The translations under genes and the position numbers were made by a program. The notes under the pieces were generated by a model that was given only the letters and a program-made list of their open reading frames with translations, did no database searches and was not told the DNA's origin. DNA of 64,000 bases from Solwaraspora sp. WMMA2056 (GTDB taxonomy: Bacteria > Actinomycetota > Actinomycetes > Mycobacteriales > Micromonosporaceae). Shown here one piece after another: positions 1 through 9,410 of this stretch. Numbering within the stretch: the stretch's first letter is position 1; the number at the start of each line of letters is the position of its first letter. The stretch covers positions 6,324,001 through 6,388,000 of the forward strand of contig NZ_CP128360.1 of NCBI RefSeq assembly GCF_030345095.1, written 5' to 3'.

Positions 1-448
1 GAGACCGGCAAACTCACCGTACGGTTCCGCGACCCCGGCGAACCGCACCGGGTGCTGGTCGACGAGACCGGCTGGCGGGCGGCGGCGGAAGGCCGCACCA
101 GGGCCGTCGGCCGGTACCGCCGGACCGTCGTGACGCTGTGGGATCTGCGGACCGGCGAGCGCATCGACCGGATCACCGACGACGCGTGGCAGCAGCACCG
201 GCCCGAGTTCGCCGAGCAGAGCCAGCTGGGTGGCTTCCGCGCGAGCGTGGTCAGCGCCGACGGGCAGTTGCGGGCCAGCGTCGCCGACAGTCTCGACGGC
301 ATCACCGCGATGCTGCTGCAGGACACCGTGACCGGGCAGGAGCTGTTCCGCGTCCTGGGCGGCACCGGGCAGCGGCTCCGGGTCGGATTCAGTGCCGACA
401 GCCGGCACCTGCTGGCCAACTGGGAGTCCAACGAGCGGAGCCTGATCG

Positions 449-465
<17 letters not shown>
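1..465 (+). CDS. WD40-like repeat protein, C-terminal part (cut by window edge)
   Basis: Open from the first base in frame 1 and ends at TGA 463-465, so the start lies outside the window. The visible 154 residues contain recurring beta-propeller-like blade ends: 'VVTLWDLRTGERIDRI', then 'GFSADSRHLLANWESNERSLIDVWDV', the latter with the usual blade pattern of S-x-D-x-x ending in W-D. Such proteins are usually protein-interaction scaffolds. The stop overlaps the start of the downstream Hsp70-family gene, so the two are probably translated together. The exact blade number and any N-terminal domain (kinase, protease or NTPase) cannot be seen. Confidence 0.7.
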
Positions 466-1804
<1,339 letters not shown>

Positions 1805-1873
1805 CCCGGCGACGACCCGTGACCCGGTGCCGGGCGTCGGCGTTGTCAACGCGTGCGCGCCGAGGAACCAGCA

Positions 1874-3949
1874 GTGTCCAGCGGACCGGCCGAGCCGCCC
1901 TCGGACCCGTCGACCGAGCCGCCCGTGGCCCGGTCGGCCGGGGCGGTGCCGGACCGGCTGCCGGTCCCGTCGCGGGTGCGGCCCGGCACGCCGACGCAGC
2001 GCCACTACGACCGGCTGGTGCGGGTGGCGTACCTGGTGCTCGCGGACTCGACCGAGCCGCTGGCCGGCCCCGGTCGCCGCGCCACCGACCAACGGATCGC
2101 GCGGGCGCACCGGGTGGTCCGCTGGTCGCTGCCGTGGCGCCAGGTGACCGACGACGAGTACCTGTGGCTGCTGGCCCGGGTGGTCCGCCGGGCGGCCAAC
2201 CCGCCCCGGTTCACCGTCGCCCTGCCGGGGCACTGGGGCCGGCCGGTGCCCGAGGAGGACGACCCGCAGTCCGACCGGCTGCTGGCCGCCCTGACCACCC
2301 TGCCGACCCCGGTACGCGCGGGATACGTCCTGCTGGTCGTGGAGCAGCTGCCGCCCCGGGACGCGATCGGGGTGCTGCACGAGGCGGGCTGGCCCGACCC
2401 GGTCGTCCAGGTAGCCGCCGGGGCCGCCGAACGGCAACGGCTCGCCGACACCGAGGGCATCACACCGGCCCGCCAGCGGCACCTGCTGACCGGACCGCTG
2501 ACCGACCCGATGACCGTCCGGCTGCGGCCGCCGGACCAGCGTACGGTGCGGTGGGCCCGGCTGGGCCGGCTCGCCGCGCTGGCGACGGTGCTGCTGGCGA
2601 CGGTCGCGGTGACCGCGACGCTGTCCCCCCGGCTGGCGCGGTTCCCGCCCGAGGTGGCCGGACCGGCGGTGGACGGTACGGGCGCACCGGCGCCGGACGG
2701 CATCCGCCGCGTCGGCGACCAGGCCTGGCGTGGCGCCGCCCGGCTGAGTCTGGCGTCGTGGCCGACCCGGGGTTCCCGGACCGACGACACCGCCCTGGTG
2801 ACAGCGGCGCTGGACAGCTGGCTGGCGCTGGCCGAGGCGACCGCCGGGGACCCGGCGGCGCGTACGGCGGCCCACGGCGCGACCGACCCGGACGGTGCCG
2901 CCGCCGGGCTGGCGGTGCGGACCGGGACCGGGGTGGTCACCGCCTTCGCCGCCCCGAAGGTGCCGGTGACCGCCCCCGTCGGGGCCGCCCATCTGGTGTA
3001 CGCCGGTGAGCTGACCGGTGCCGGAGGGTCGACGGCAACGGTGGCCGTGCTGGCCGACGTGAGCCGGGTCGCGGTGTTCCGTACCGCTGGTGCCGACCGG
3101 TCGGTGCGGATCGAGCCGGCTCCGGCGGCGGACGCCCGCGCCGCCAGCGCGATCCGGCTCAGCGCGCCGACGGAGCCGGCCCGGTACCTGGTGGCGCCGT
3201 GGGTCCGGCAGGTGCAGTCCCGCAGCCTCGCCGGTGGTCAGTGGCACGAGCTGGCGGTCCGGTCCGGAGTGACCGACCCGGTGCCGGCCGGGCACCACGC
3301 GGCGGCCGACTCGGGCGGCTGTTGGGCGGGGCCGTTGCTGCGGATGCAGGTCACCGAGGCGGGGGTCGACCGCCCGTTCACCCTGGCCGACCTGGGGCGG
3401 GTTCCGCTGAGCCGGCTGAGCTACCTGTCGCCGCAGCGCGACCCGGGGCAGAGCGTCGACGACGCGGACACCCCGGCCGGCGCGCGGGCCTGGTCCGGGC
3501 TGGGCTGCCTGGCCGGCGAGCTGTCCGGGCACGCGCCGCATTCGGTGCTGGCCTGGGAGGTCTGGGCGGGGACCCTGCCGGGGCGTGCCGACGAGGTCCG
3601 GCTGACCTGTGTGCGGGCGGAGCTGCCGCGGGACGCGAACCTGGTGGCGGCGGTCCTGCTGGTGCCGGACGCGCCGGCACGGGCGGTGGCGACCGCCGCC
3701 GACACCCGGCTGTGCAGTCCGCTCGCGCCGGCGGTGGCGGTGGCCTGGTGGTGGGAGTCGCCGACCGGTGGGTGGCATCACGTGACGACCAGCGGCGGCG
3801 CGGTCGCGCAACTGGAGGTCACCATCCGGGGGCAGCGGCAGCAGGGCACCGGGCTGCTGGTGTCGGCGGCGCATCCGGACGGCCCGGTGGGGCCGGTACG
3901 GGTCCGGGCGACCGACCAGGCCGGCCGCGCCGTCGCGGTACTGGACTGA
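1874..3949 (+). CDS. large single-pass membrane protein with sigma-factor-like N-terminus
   Basis: About 691 residues, not recognised as a named family. Residues 40-200 resemble degenerate sigma-70 region 2 and 4 helices ('HYDRLVRVAYLVLAD', 'LPPRDAIGVLHEAGWPDP'). One hydrophobic segment near residues 228-250 follows basic residues ('LAALATVLLATVAVTATL'), and a long C-terminal part of about 430 residues is predicted outside the membrane. GTG 1874 is chosen because GAGGA at 1862-1866 sits 7 nt upstream; an in-frame GTG at 1853 has no visible ribosome site. It follows the Hsp70-like gene by 69 nt on the same strand and is probably co-transcribed. It may be a membrane-tethered regulator or a surface protein. 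Confidence 0.7.
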   Translation: MSSGPAEPPSDPSTEPPVARSAGAVPDRLPVPSRVRPGTPTQRHYDRLVRVAYLVLADSTEPLAGPGRRATDQRIARAHRVVRWSLPWRQVTDDEYLWLLARVVRRAANPPRFTVALPGHWGRPVPEEDDPQSDRLLAALTTLPTPVRAGYVLLVVEQLPPRDAIGVLHEAGWPDPVVQVAAGAAERQRLADTEGITPARQRHLLTGPLTDPMTVRLRPPDQRTVRWARLGRLAALATVLLATVAVTATLSPRLARFPPEVAGPAVDGTGAPAPDGIRRVGDQAWRGAARLSLASWPTRGSRTDDTALVTAALDSWLALAEATAGDPAARTAAHGATDPDGAAAGLAVRTGTGVVTAFAAPKVPVTAPVGAAHLVYAGELTGAGGSTATVAVLADVSRVAVFRTAGADRSVRIEPAPAADARAASAIRLSAPTEPARYLVAPWVRQVQSRSLAGGQWHELAVRSGVTDPVPAGHHAAADSGGCWAGPLLRMQVTEAGVDRPFTLADLGRVPLSRLSYLSPQRDPGQSVDDADTPAGARAWSGLGCLAGELSGHAPHSVLAWEVWAGTLPGRADEVRLTCVRAELPRDANLVAAVLLVPDAPARAVATAADTRLCSPLAPAVAVAWWWESPTGGWHHVTTSGGAVAQLEVTIRGQRQQGTGLLVSAAHPDGPVGPVRVRATDQAGRAVAVLD

Positions 3950-3985
3950 CGCCGGTCCGCACCGCCTCGACCGTCCGGTCGGGGC

Positions 3986-4681
3986 TCATCGCCGGCGGCG
4001 ACCCCGGTCGGCCCGGTCGGCGTTGTCGGCGGCCTCGGCGGCCTCGACGGCAGCGGCGACGGCCTCGGCGGCCAGTGCCCCGGCCGCGACCTCGGCGATC
4101 CGGGCGGTGTCGGCGGCCCGCCGGGCGGTGGCGGCGAGTACGTCGTGTTCGCGCCGGGCCGCATGGTCGGCGGCCCGGTGCTGGTCGACGGCGCGGTCGA
4201 GCGCGTCGCGCAGGTCGTGTCCGGCCGGGTCCGGGTCGCCGGCCCGCCGCCACAGTTGCCGCAACTGCTGTACGGAGATCTCGCCGCGCCGGTACGCGGT
4301 CAGCGCCGCCCGGCTGACGTCGCGTTGGTGCTGCGCGGGCACGGTCGGTGTCCCGGCGGTGGCCGGGCGGCGCTGCCGGGCCGACCGCAGCGCCTGCTGG
4401 TAGCGGGCGCCGGCGGCCTCCTGCCGCTGCCAGGCCGCGTCGCGGTCCTGTTCGGCGGCGATCGCGACGCGGCGGGCCTGCTCGGCGCGGGCGTGGGCGA
4501 CGGCGGCGGCCTCGGCGATGGCGGCGGCCTCGGCGGCCAACTCGTCGGCCTCGGCGCGCAGCGCCCGACGGTCGACGCCCGGCTGCGGGTCACGGACCGC
4601 CAGCGCGGCGAGGGCGAGCAGGGCGAGCAGCACCAGACAGCTGGCGAGCAGCAGGCCCCACATGCCGGCGCCGGTCACCAC
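3986..4681 (-). CDS. membrane-anchored coiled-coil protein
   Basis: 231 residues. One N-terminal membrane segment ('GLLLASCLVLLALLALAAL') is followed by a long Ala/Glu/Arg-rich region with few helix breakers ('AEADELAAEAAAIAEAAAV', 'ARAEQARRVAIAAEQDRDA') that would form an extended helix or coiled coil, ending in a strongly basic tail. A polar segment near residues 100-150 ('RRGEISVQQLRQLWRRAG') separates two helical stretches. GTG 4681 has GGGAGAG just upstream on the minus strand; ATG 4663 is an alternative. Convergent with the preceding gene. Function unknown; the architecture resembles small septum- or envelope-associated scaffold proteins, but that is only an analogy. Confidence 0.65.
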   Translation of the reverse strand: MVTGAGMWGLLLASCLVLLALLALAALAVRDPQPGVDRRALRAEADELAAEAAAIAEAAAVAHARAEQARRVAIAAEQDRDAAWQRQEAAGARYQQALRSARQRRPATAGTPTVPAQHQRDVSRAALTAYRRGEISVQQLRQLWRRAGDPDPAGHDLRDALDRAVDQHRAADHAARREHDVLAATARRAADTARIAEVAAGALAAEAVAAAVEAAEAADNADRADRGRRRR

Positions 4682-4848
4682 GCGCTCTCCCAGGGTGGGT
4701 CGGACCGTCCCGCGCCGACTATAGACCTCAATGGATACGGCAGGCCACTGTCCGTACCCGGGCGGTTGCGCGACGACCAGCCCGGCAGGGACGGATGCCG
4801 TGGTGAGTAGGGTGTGGGCGTGGCTGGGGCAGTTGAGGCGGAGCGCGG

Positions 4849-5217
4849 ATGAACGGGCCGCTCGCCATCGTGGTCATCGTCGGCGCGTTGCTGGTGGCCG
4901 GCTGGGCGTTGCTCTGCGCGGCACTGGACCGCCCACCGGGCCTGGTCCAGTACGGCGGCCTGGCGGCCGTCGAGGTGGCACTGCTGGCGTTGACCGTCGT
5001 CGCCGTGGTGGCGGTGGTCGGCGGGCACCGCCCCGGTGACCCGCCGGTCTTCGCCGGCTACCTGATCACCACCCTGTGTCTGCCGCCGATGGCGGGAGTC
5101 CTCGGTCGGATGGAGCCGACCCGGTGGGGTTCGCTCACCGTCGGCGTCTTCTGCCTGGTCATCCCGGTGCTGGTGGTGCGGTTGCAGCAGACCTGGACGG
5201 CGGTGGCCGGTGGCTGA
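4849..5217 (+). CDS. small four-helix membrane protein
   Basis: 122 residues, almost entirely hydrophobic, with four likely membrane helices near residues 3-25, 37-58, 66-86 and 95-115. A GAGGCGGAG purine-rich stretch at 4835-4843 precedes ATG 4849. Its stop overlaps the GTG start of the next gene by 8 nt, so the two are translationally coupled and may form a heteromeric membrane pair. No catalytic residues are recognisable and no family is assigned. Confidence 0.7.
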   Translation: MNGPLAIVVIVGALLVAGWALLCAALDRPPGLVQYGGLAAVEVALLALTVVAVVAVVGGHRPGDPPVFAGYLITTLCLPPMAGVLGRMEPTRWGSLTVGVFCLVIPVLVVRLQQTWTAVAGG

Positions 5218-5653
5218 GCAGGAAACCCGGGACGGCCGGGCGGCGCGGGACGGCCGGCCGGGCCGGACCAGCAACGGCCCCGGCCGGGTACTGATCGGCG
5301 TCTATATCTTGTTCGCGATCGCCGCCTCGTCGCGGGCCGGGGTGCAGATCGCCACCCGGTTCGGCGAGGCCCCGGTGGCGTACCTGCTGTCGGCGATCGC
5401 CGCACTGGTCTACCTGGTGGCCGCCGCCGGGCTGATCGTCGACGGCCAGGTCGGCCGGCGGATCGCGTACGTGTGCTGCAGCGTCGAACTGGCCGGGGTG
5501 CTCGGCGTCGGCGCGGCGAGTGTCGCCGTACCGGCTGCGTTCCCCGACGAGACGGTCTGGTCCGGGTTCGGCAGCGGATACGGCTACATCCCGCTGGTGC
5601 TGCCGGTGATCGGGCTGTGGTGGCTGTTCAGCCGCAGCCGGATCCAGCGGTAG
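5210..5653 (+). CDS. small four-helix membrane protein, partner of the preceding gene
   Basis: 147 residues. A polar, Arg/Gly-rich cytoplasmic N-terminus of about 25 residues is followed by four hydrophobic segments ('VLIGVYILFAIAASSRAG', 'YLLSAIAALVYLVAAAGL', 'IAYVCCSVELAGVLGVGA', 'YIPLVLPVIGLWWLF'). The start GTG 5210 lies inside the previous gene (8-nt overlap). The last 70 bp overlap the 3' end of the convergent GH13 gene, an unusual tail-to-tail arrangement. Function unknown. Confidence 0.7.
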   Translation: MAEQETRDGRAARDGRPGRTSNGPGRVLIGVYILFAIAASSRAGVQIATRFGEAPVAYLLSAIAALVYLVAAAGLIVDGQVGRRIAYVCCSVELAGVLGVGAASVAVPAAFPDETVWSGFGSGYGYIPLVLPVIGLWWLFSRSRIQR

Positions 5654-7266
5654 CCGAACCCGTCGAGGTCGAGGGCGTCGAGCTTGCCGACCGGCGGGTA
5701 GTCCTGGTCGGCCAGCACCTCGGTGGGCAGCTCAGCGTCGTCGTAGAGGTCACCGAGGTCGACCGTGGCCGGCTCGGTCCCGAGGTTGTGCAGGAAGAGC
5801 ATGGTGCCGCTGTGGTCGTCGGCACGGTGCACCAGGATCCCGGGCGGGGTGGGGACGTCGACGTGCGTACAGGAGCCGGCGCCGACCTCCGGGGCCTCCC
5901 GCAGCGTACGGATCATGCGCTCGAACCAGCCGAGCAGTGAGCCGCGGTCGCGGCGTTGCGCGGTGACGTTGACCGTGCCGTAGCCGTACTCGTCGTCGTC
6001 GATGATCGGGCGGACCAGGTCGGCCGGGTCGGCAGTGGAGAAGCCGGCGTTGCGCAGCGACGACCACTGCATCGGGGTACGGATCGCCTCCCGGCCGTCC
6101 AGCGACAGGTCCTCGCCCATGCCGATCTCCTCGCCGTAGCGCAGCACCGGGGTGCCGCGCAGGGTGAACTGCATCGAGTACGCCAACTCGATGCGCCGCC
6201 GGTCGTTGCCGAGCATCGGGGCGAGCCGGCGGCGGATGCCGCGCCCGTACAGCCGCATGTGTTCCTCGGGGCCGAACTGGGCGTACACCTCCTCGCGTTG
6301 GGCGGCGGTCAGCCGGGACAGGTCGATCTCGTCGTGGTTGCGCAGGAACGTCGCCCAGGAGGCACCGGCCGGCAGCGCCGGGGTGTCGCGCAGCGCCTCG
6401 ATGACCGGCTCCGGATCCTGGCGGGCCAGGGCGAGCAGGAGCCGGCCGTTGAGCATGAAGTCGAAGAGCATGTGCAGCCGGTTGGCCGAGCCGCCGGCGT
6501 CGGCGAAGTAGTCGACGAGCTCGTCCGGTTCGACATTGGCCTCGGCGAGCAGGACCGCGTCGCCGCGTCGCCACTGGACGTGCTGGCGCAGGTCGGTGAG
6601 GACGTCGAAGTCCTTCGGCGACGACGGCTGGCCCGGGGTGGTGTGCTCGATGATGAACGGCACCGCGTCCATCCGGAACCCGGCGACGCCGAGCTGCAGC
6701 CAGAACGACATGATCTTCTTGAGCTCGGCGCGGACCTGCTCGTTGCGGATGTCGAGGTCCGGCTGGAACCGGTAGAACCGGTGGTAGTACCAGGCCTTGG
6801 CCCGCCGGTCGTAGCTCCACGTCTCGTGCTGCTCGCCGGGGAAGACCATGCCCTGGTGCCGGTCGCTGGGCTCGGTGTCGGACCAGACGTACCAGTCGCG
6901 GTACGGCGAGTCCGGCGACGAACGGGCCGACTGGAACCACGGATGCTGGTCGGAGGTGTGGTTGACGACCAGGTCGATGATCACCCGGATGCCCCGGTCG
7001 CCGGCCTGGTGCAGCAGTTCGGCGAAATCACCCAGAGTGCCGAAGCGCGGGTCGACGTTGTAGAAGTCGGTGACGTCGTAGCCGTCGTCTCGGCCGGGCG
7101 ACGGGTGGACCGGGTGCAGCCACAGGCAGGTCACGCCGAGCCGGGCCAGGTAGTCGAGGCGACCGATCAGCCCCGGGATGTCGCCGATCCCGTCCCCGTT
7201 GGAGTCGGCGAAAGTGTCGATATCCAGACAGTAGACGACCGCCTTGCTGAACCACCGGTCGTTCAT
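5584..7266 (-). CDS. GH13 alpha-amylase family enzyme, trehalose-synthase-like
   Basis: 560 residues with the whole GH13 barrel. The start is 'VVYCLDIDTFADSNGDGIGD'. Conserved region I is 'DLVVNHTS', the nucleophile Asp is residue 200 ('GFRMDAVP'), the acid/base Glu residue 242 ('LLAEANVEP') and the third acid Asp 312 ('FLRNHDEID'). The N-terminal 'GDGIGDIPGLIGRLDYLARLGV' pattern is shared with trehalose synthases and oligo-1,6-glucosidases, so it probably rearranges or hydrolyses small alpha-glucosides in the cytoplasm (no signal peptide). ATG 7266 has GGAG 7 nt upstream; the open frame to 7512 has no homology-like sequence. Divergent from the LacI regulator, its likely regulator. Confidence 0.85.
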   Translation of the reverse strand: MNDRWFSKAVVYCLDIDTFADSNGDGIGDIPGLIGRLDYLARLGVTCLWLHPVHPSPGRDDGYDVTDFYNVDPRFGTLGDFAELLHQAGDRGIRVIIDLVVNHTSDQHPWFQSARSSPDSPYRDWYVWSDTEPSDRHQGMVFPGEQHETWSYDRRAKAWYYHRFYRFQPDLDIRNEQVRAELKKIMSFWLQLGVAGFRMDAVPFIIEHTTPGQPSSPKDFDVLTDLRQHVQWRRGDAVLLAEANVEPDELVDYFADAGGSANRLHMLFDFMLNGRLLLALARQDPEPVIEALRDTPALPAGASWATFLRNHDEIDLSRLTAAQREEVYAQFGPEEHMRLYGRGIRRRLAPMLGNDRRRIELAYSMQFTLRGTPVLRYGEEIGMGEDLSLDGREAIRTPMQWSSLRNAGFSTADPADLVRPIIDDDEYGYGTVNVTAQRRDRGSLLGWFERMIRTLREAPEVGAGSCTHVDVPTPPGILVHRADDHSGTMLFLHNLGTEPATVDLGDLYDDAELPTEVLADQDYPPVGKLDALDLDGFGYRWIRLRLNSHHSPITGSTSGM

Positions 7267-7392
7267 GCCCGCACTCCGTCGCCGCCGACCGCACCGGAGG
7301 AACCGCTGTTCACGCTCTGCCTGCCCATGACCGGTCAGCTTCTCCAGCGGCCGCGGTCGGCAAACTCTCCGGCGGACCATCGCGTGACAGGT

Positions 7393-7402
7393 GGCAATTG
7401 CC
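7393..7402. promoter_or_regulatory. 10-bp palindrome in the GH13/LacI divergent region
   Basis: GGCAATTGCC is a perfect palindrome in the 235-bp region between the divergent GH13 gene and lacI-type gene. It is the only obvious dyad there. LacI-family operators usually carry a central CG step, which this lacks, so assignment as the operator of the adjacent regulator is weak. Confidence 0.25.
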
Positions 7403-7501
7403 CGACCTGGCCGGCCGTCGCGCTCCGTACCCGGTCTGTAATCATCGTGCGGGTTCCGTGGTCGACCCCGGCGGTCGACGACAGGTGAAGAGGGCGAGGA
7501 C

Positions 7502-8503
7502 ATGGCGACCATCTACGACGTCGCGCGACAGGCGAGGGTCTCCCCGGCCACCGTGTCCCGGGTCGTCAACGGCCACGCCAACGTCGACCCGGTGCTCGCC
7601 GACCGGGTCCGGCAGGCGATGCGGGAACTGGACTACCGGCCGAACGCGCTCGCCCGCAACCTGCGGCGCAGCCGGACGACACTGTGGGCGGTGCTGATCA
7701 GTGACATCGGCAACCCGTTCTTCACCGCCCTGGTCCGTGGCGTGGAGGACGTCGCCCAGCAGGTCGGCTACTCCGTGGTGCTGTGCAACACCGACGAGGA
7801 TCCCGCCAAGGAGGCCCGCTACCTCAACGCCGTCCTCGCCGAGCAGGTCGCCGGGGTGCTCATCGCCCCGTCCGGCGCGGCCGGTGACCTGGACCGGCTG
7901 ACCGCGCTGCGGGTGCCGTTCGTGGTGATCGACCGACAACTGCACGGCGGGCGGATCGACACCGTACTTGTCGACAACGAGCACGGTGCCCGGCTCGCCA
8001 CCGCCCACCTGGCCGAGTCCGGCTACCGGCGGATCGCCTGTATCACCGGCCGGCGGGGCGTCTACACGGCCAGCAGCCGACTGGCCGGATACCGGCTGGC
8101 CCTGGCCGACGCCGGGCAGCCGTACCGGGAGGACCTGGTCCGGTACGCCGACTTCCGCGCCGACGGCGGCTACCAGGCGATGGCCGACCTGCTGCGGATG
8201 TCGCCCCGGCCGGACGCGCTGTTCGTCGCCAACAACCTGATGACCGTCGGCGCGGTCGAGTGCCTGGTCGACCAGGGCGTCGACGTGCCGACGGAGATGG
8301 GCGTGGTCGGCTTCGACGATCTGCCGTGGGCGCATCTGGTCCGGCCGGCGTTGACCACCGTCACGCAGCCTACGTACGAGTTGGGTGAGGCCGCCGCCCA
8401 CCTGCTCGCCGCCCGGATCGCGGACCCGGACCGGGCCGCGACCACGGTGACCCTGCCGACGAAGCTGCAGGTACGGGAGAGCTCGACCCGCGCCGGGGTG
8501 TGA
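7502..8503 (+). CDS. LacI-family transcriptional regulator
   Basis: 333 residues. The N-terminal helix-turn-helix is canonical ('TIYDVARQARVSPATVSRVVN'), followed by the hinge helix region ('RPNALARNLRRSRT') and a periplasmic-binding-protein-like sugar domain with 'ISDIGNPFFTALVRGVED' and 'VGFDDLPWAHLVRPALTTV'. A GAGGACATG context gives a good start at 7502. It is a DNA-binding repressor or activator released by a small sugar. It is divergent from the GH13 gene, so maltose/trehalose-type ligands are plausible; the ligand cannot be read from the sequence. Confidence 0.92.
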   Translation: MATIYDVARQARVSPATVSRVVNGHANVDPVLADRVRQAMRELDYRPNALARNLRRSRTTLWAVLISDIGNPFFTALVRGVEDVAQQVGYSVVLCNTDEDPAKEARYLNAVLAEQVAGVLIAPSGAAGDLDRLTALRVPFVVIDRQLHGGRIDTVLVDNEHGARLATAHLAESGYRRIACITGRRGVYTASSRLAGYRLALADAGQPYREDLVRYADFRADGGYQAMADLLRMSPRPDALFVANNLMTVGAVECLVDQGVDVPTEMGVVGFDDLPWAHLVRPALTTVTQPTYELGEAAAHLLAARIADPDRAATTVTLPTKLQVRESSTRAGV

Positions 8504-8555
8504 GGCGGGCGGCCAGCGGGTACGGCAAGGACCCGCACGAGCACCCGGGAGCGCC

Positions 8556-9221
8556 ATGGCCGTCACCGTCGACACCCCACCTGAGCAGGCGGGTGGCCTG
8601 ACCGGCTGGGTGGCCGGCGTCATCGAGCGCCTCGGCGAGATCGGCGTCGGACTGCTGGTGGCGCTGGAGAGTGTGATCCCGCCGATCCCCAGCGAGGTGG
8701 TCCTGGCGATGGCCGGCTACCTGGCCAGCCAGGACCGGGTCGACCTGGTCTGGGTGTGGCTCGCGGCGACCGCCGGGTCGCTGGCCGGCGCGCTGCTGCT
8801 CTACTGGCTGGGCGCGGCGATCGGCGAGCCCCGGCTGCGGCGCTGGTTGGACAAGCTGCCGCTGGTCGACCCGGAGGACCTGGACTCCGCCGACCGTTGG
8901 TTCGACCGGTACGGACGCTGGGCGGTGCTGTTCGGGCGGATGGTGCCGATCGTCCGGAGCCTGGTCTCGGTGCCGGCCGGCGCCGACCGGATGCCGTTGA
9001 CCCAGTTCAGCGTCTTCACCACGCTGGGCAGCGGGGTGTGGAACGCGTTGTTCGTCGGCGCCGGATTCGCTCTCGGCTCGCAGTGGCAGCAGGTCGAGCG
9101 GTACAGCCGCTGGTTCGACATCGCCGTGATCGTGCTCCTCGGCGGGTTGGTCGTGCACTGGGTGGTCGGGCAGGTACGACGGCGGCGACGCCGGGCCGCC
9201 GACCGTGACCGGGCGTGCTGA
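8556..9221 (+). CDS. DedA-family membrane protein
   Basis: 221 residues of the DedA/VTT superfamily (membrane lipid flippase/scramblase-like). Family signatures are 'LESVIPPIPSEVVLAMAGYL' with the E-x-x-x-P-x-P-x-E motif, 'LYWLGAAIGEP', and 'RYGRWAVLFGRMVPIVRSLVS' with the conserved F-x-R-x-(V/I)-P-x-x-R. Several membrane helices and a basic C-terminal tail are visible. It follows the LacI gene by 52 bp on the same strand, but a functional link is not evident. The 56-bp palindrome lies 85 nt after its stop. Confidence 0.9.
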   Translation: MAVTVDTPPEQAGGLTGWVAGVIERLGEIGVGLLVALESVIPPIPSEVVLAMAGYLASQDRVDLVWVWLAATAGSLAGALLLYWLGAAIGEPRLRRWLDKLPLVDPEDLDSADRWFDRYGRWAVLFGRMVPIVRSLVSVPAGADRMPLTQFSVFTTLGSGVWNALFVGAGFALGSQWQQVERYSRWFDIAVIVLLGGLVVHWVVGQVRRRRRRAADRDRAC

Positions 9222-9305
9222 GGACTGGAGCTCACTGGCCGGTCAGGGTTACTGGCCCCGGACCTCGCCGCACTTGTCGGTCGGCGTCCGGCGGTCATGC
9301 ACAGC

Positions 9306-9361
9306 GATCCGCCGGTATTCCTGTGAGGAATAATTATTCCTCACAGGAATACCGGCGGATC
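9306..9361. repeat. intergenic AT-rich palindrome, copy 1 (perfect, 56 bp)
   Basis: Every base pairs: two 28-nt arms meet at AATT with no spacer. The core is TATTCCTGTGAGGAAT and its complement, extended here by GATCCGCCGG outside. It is much more AT-rich than its surroundings. It lies between the convergent DedA gene (stop 9221) and chitinase gene (stop 9411), so it could act as a bidirectional transcription end, but similar copies elsewhere in the window mark it as a dispersed repeat family. Confidence 0.9.
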
Positions 9362-9410
9362 CGAGTTACCGTCCCGGCGGGGCAGCGTCGCGGTCAGGGC
9401 AGCATCGCGG

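Noticed and set aside
5956-7488. 510-codon plus-strand frame
   Set aside because: Antisense to the GH13 catalytic domain; no protein features.
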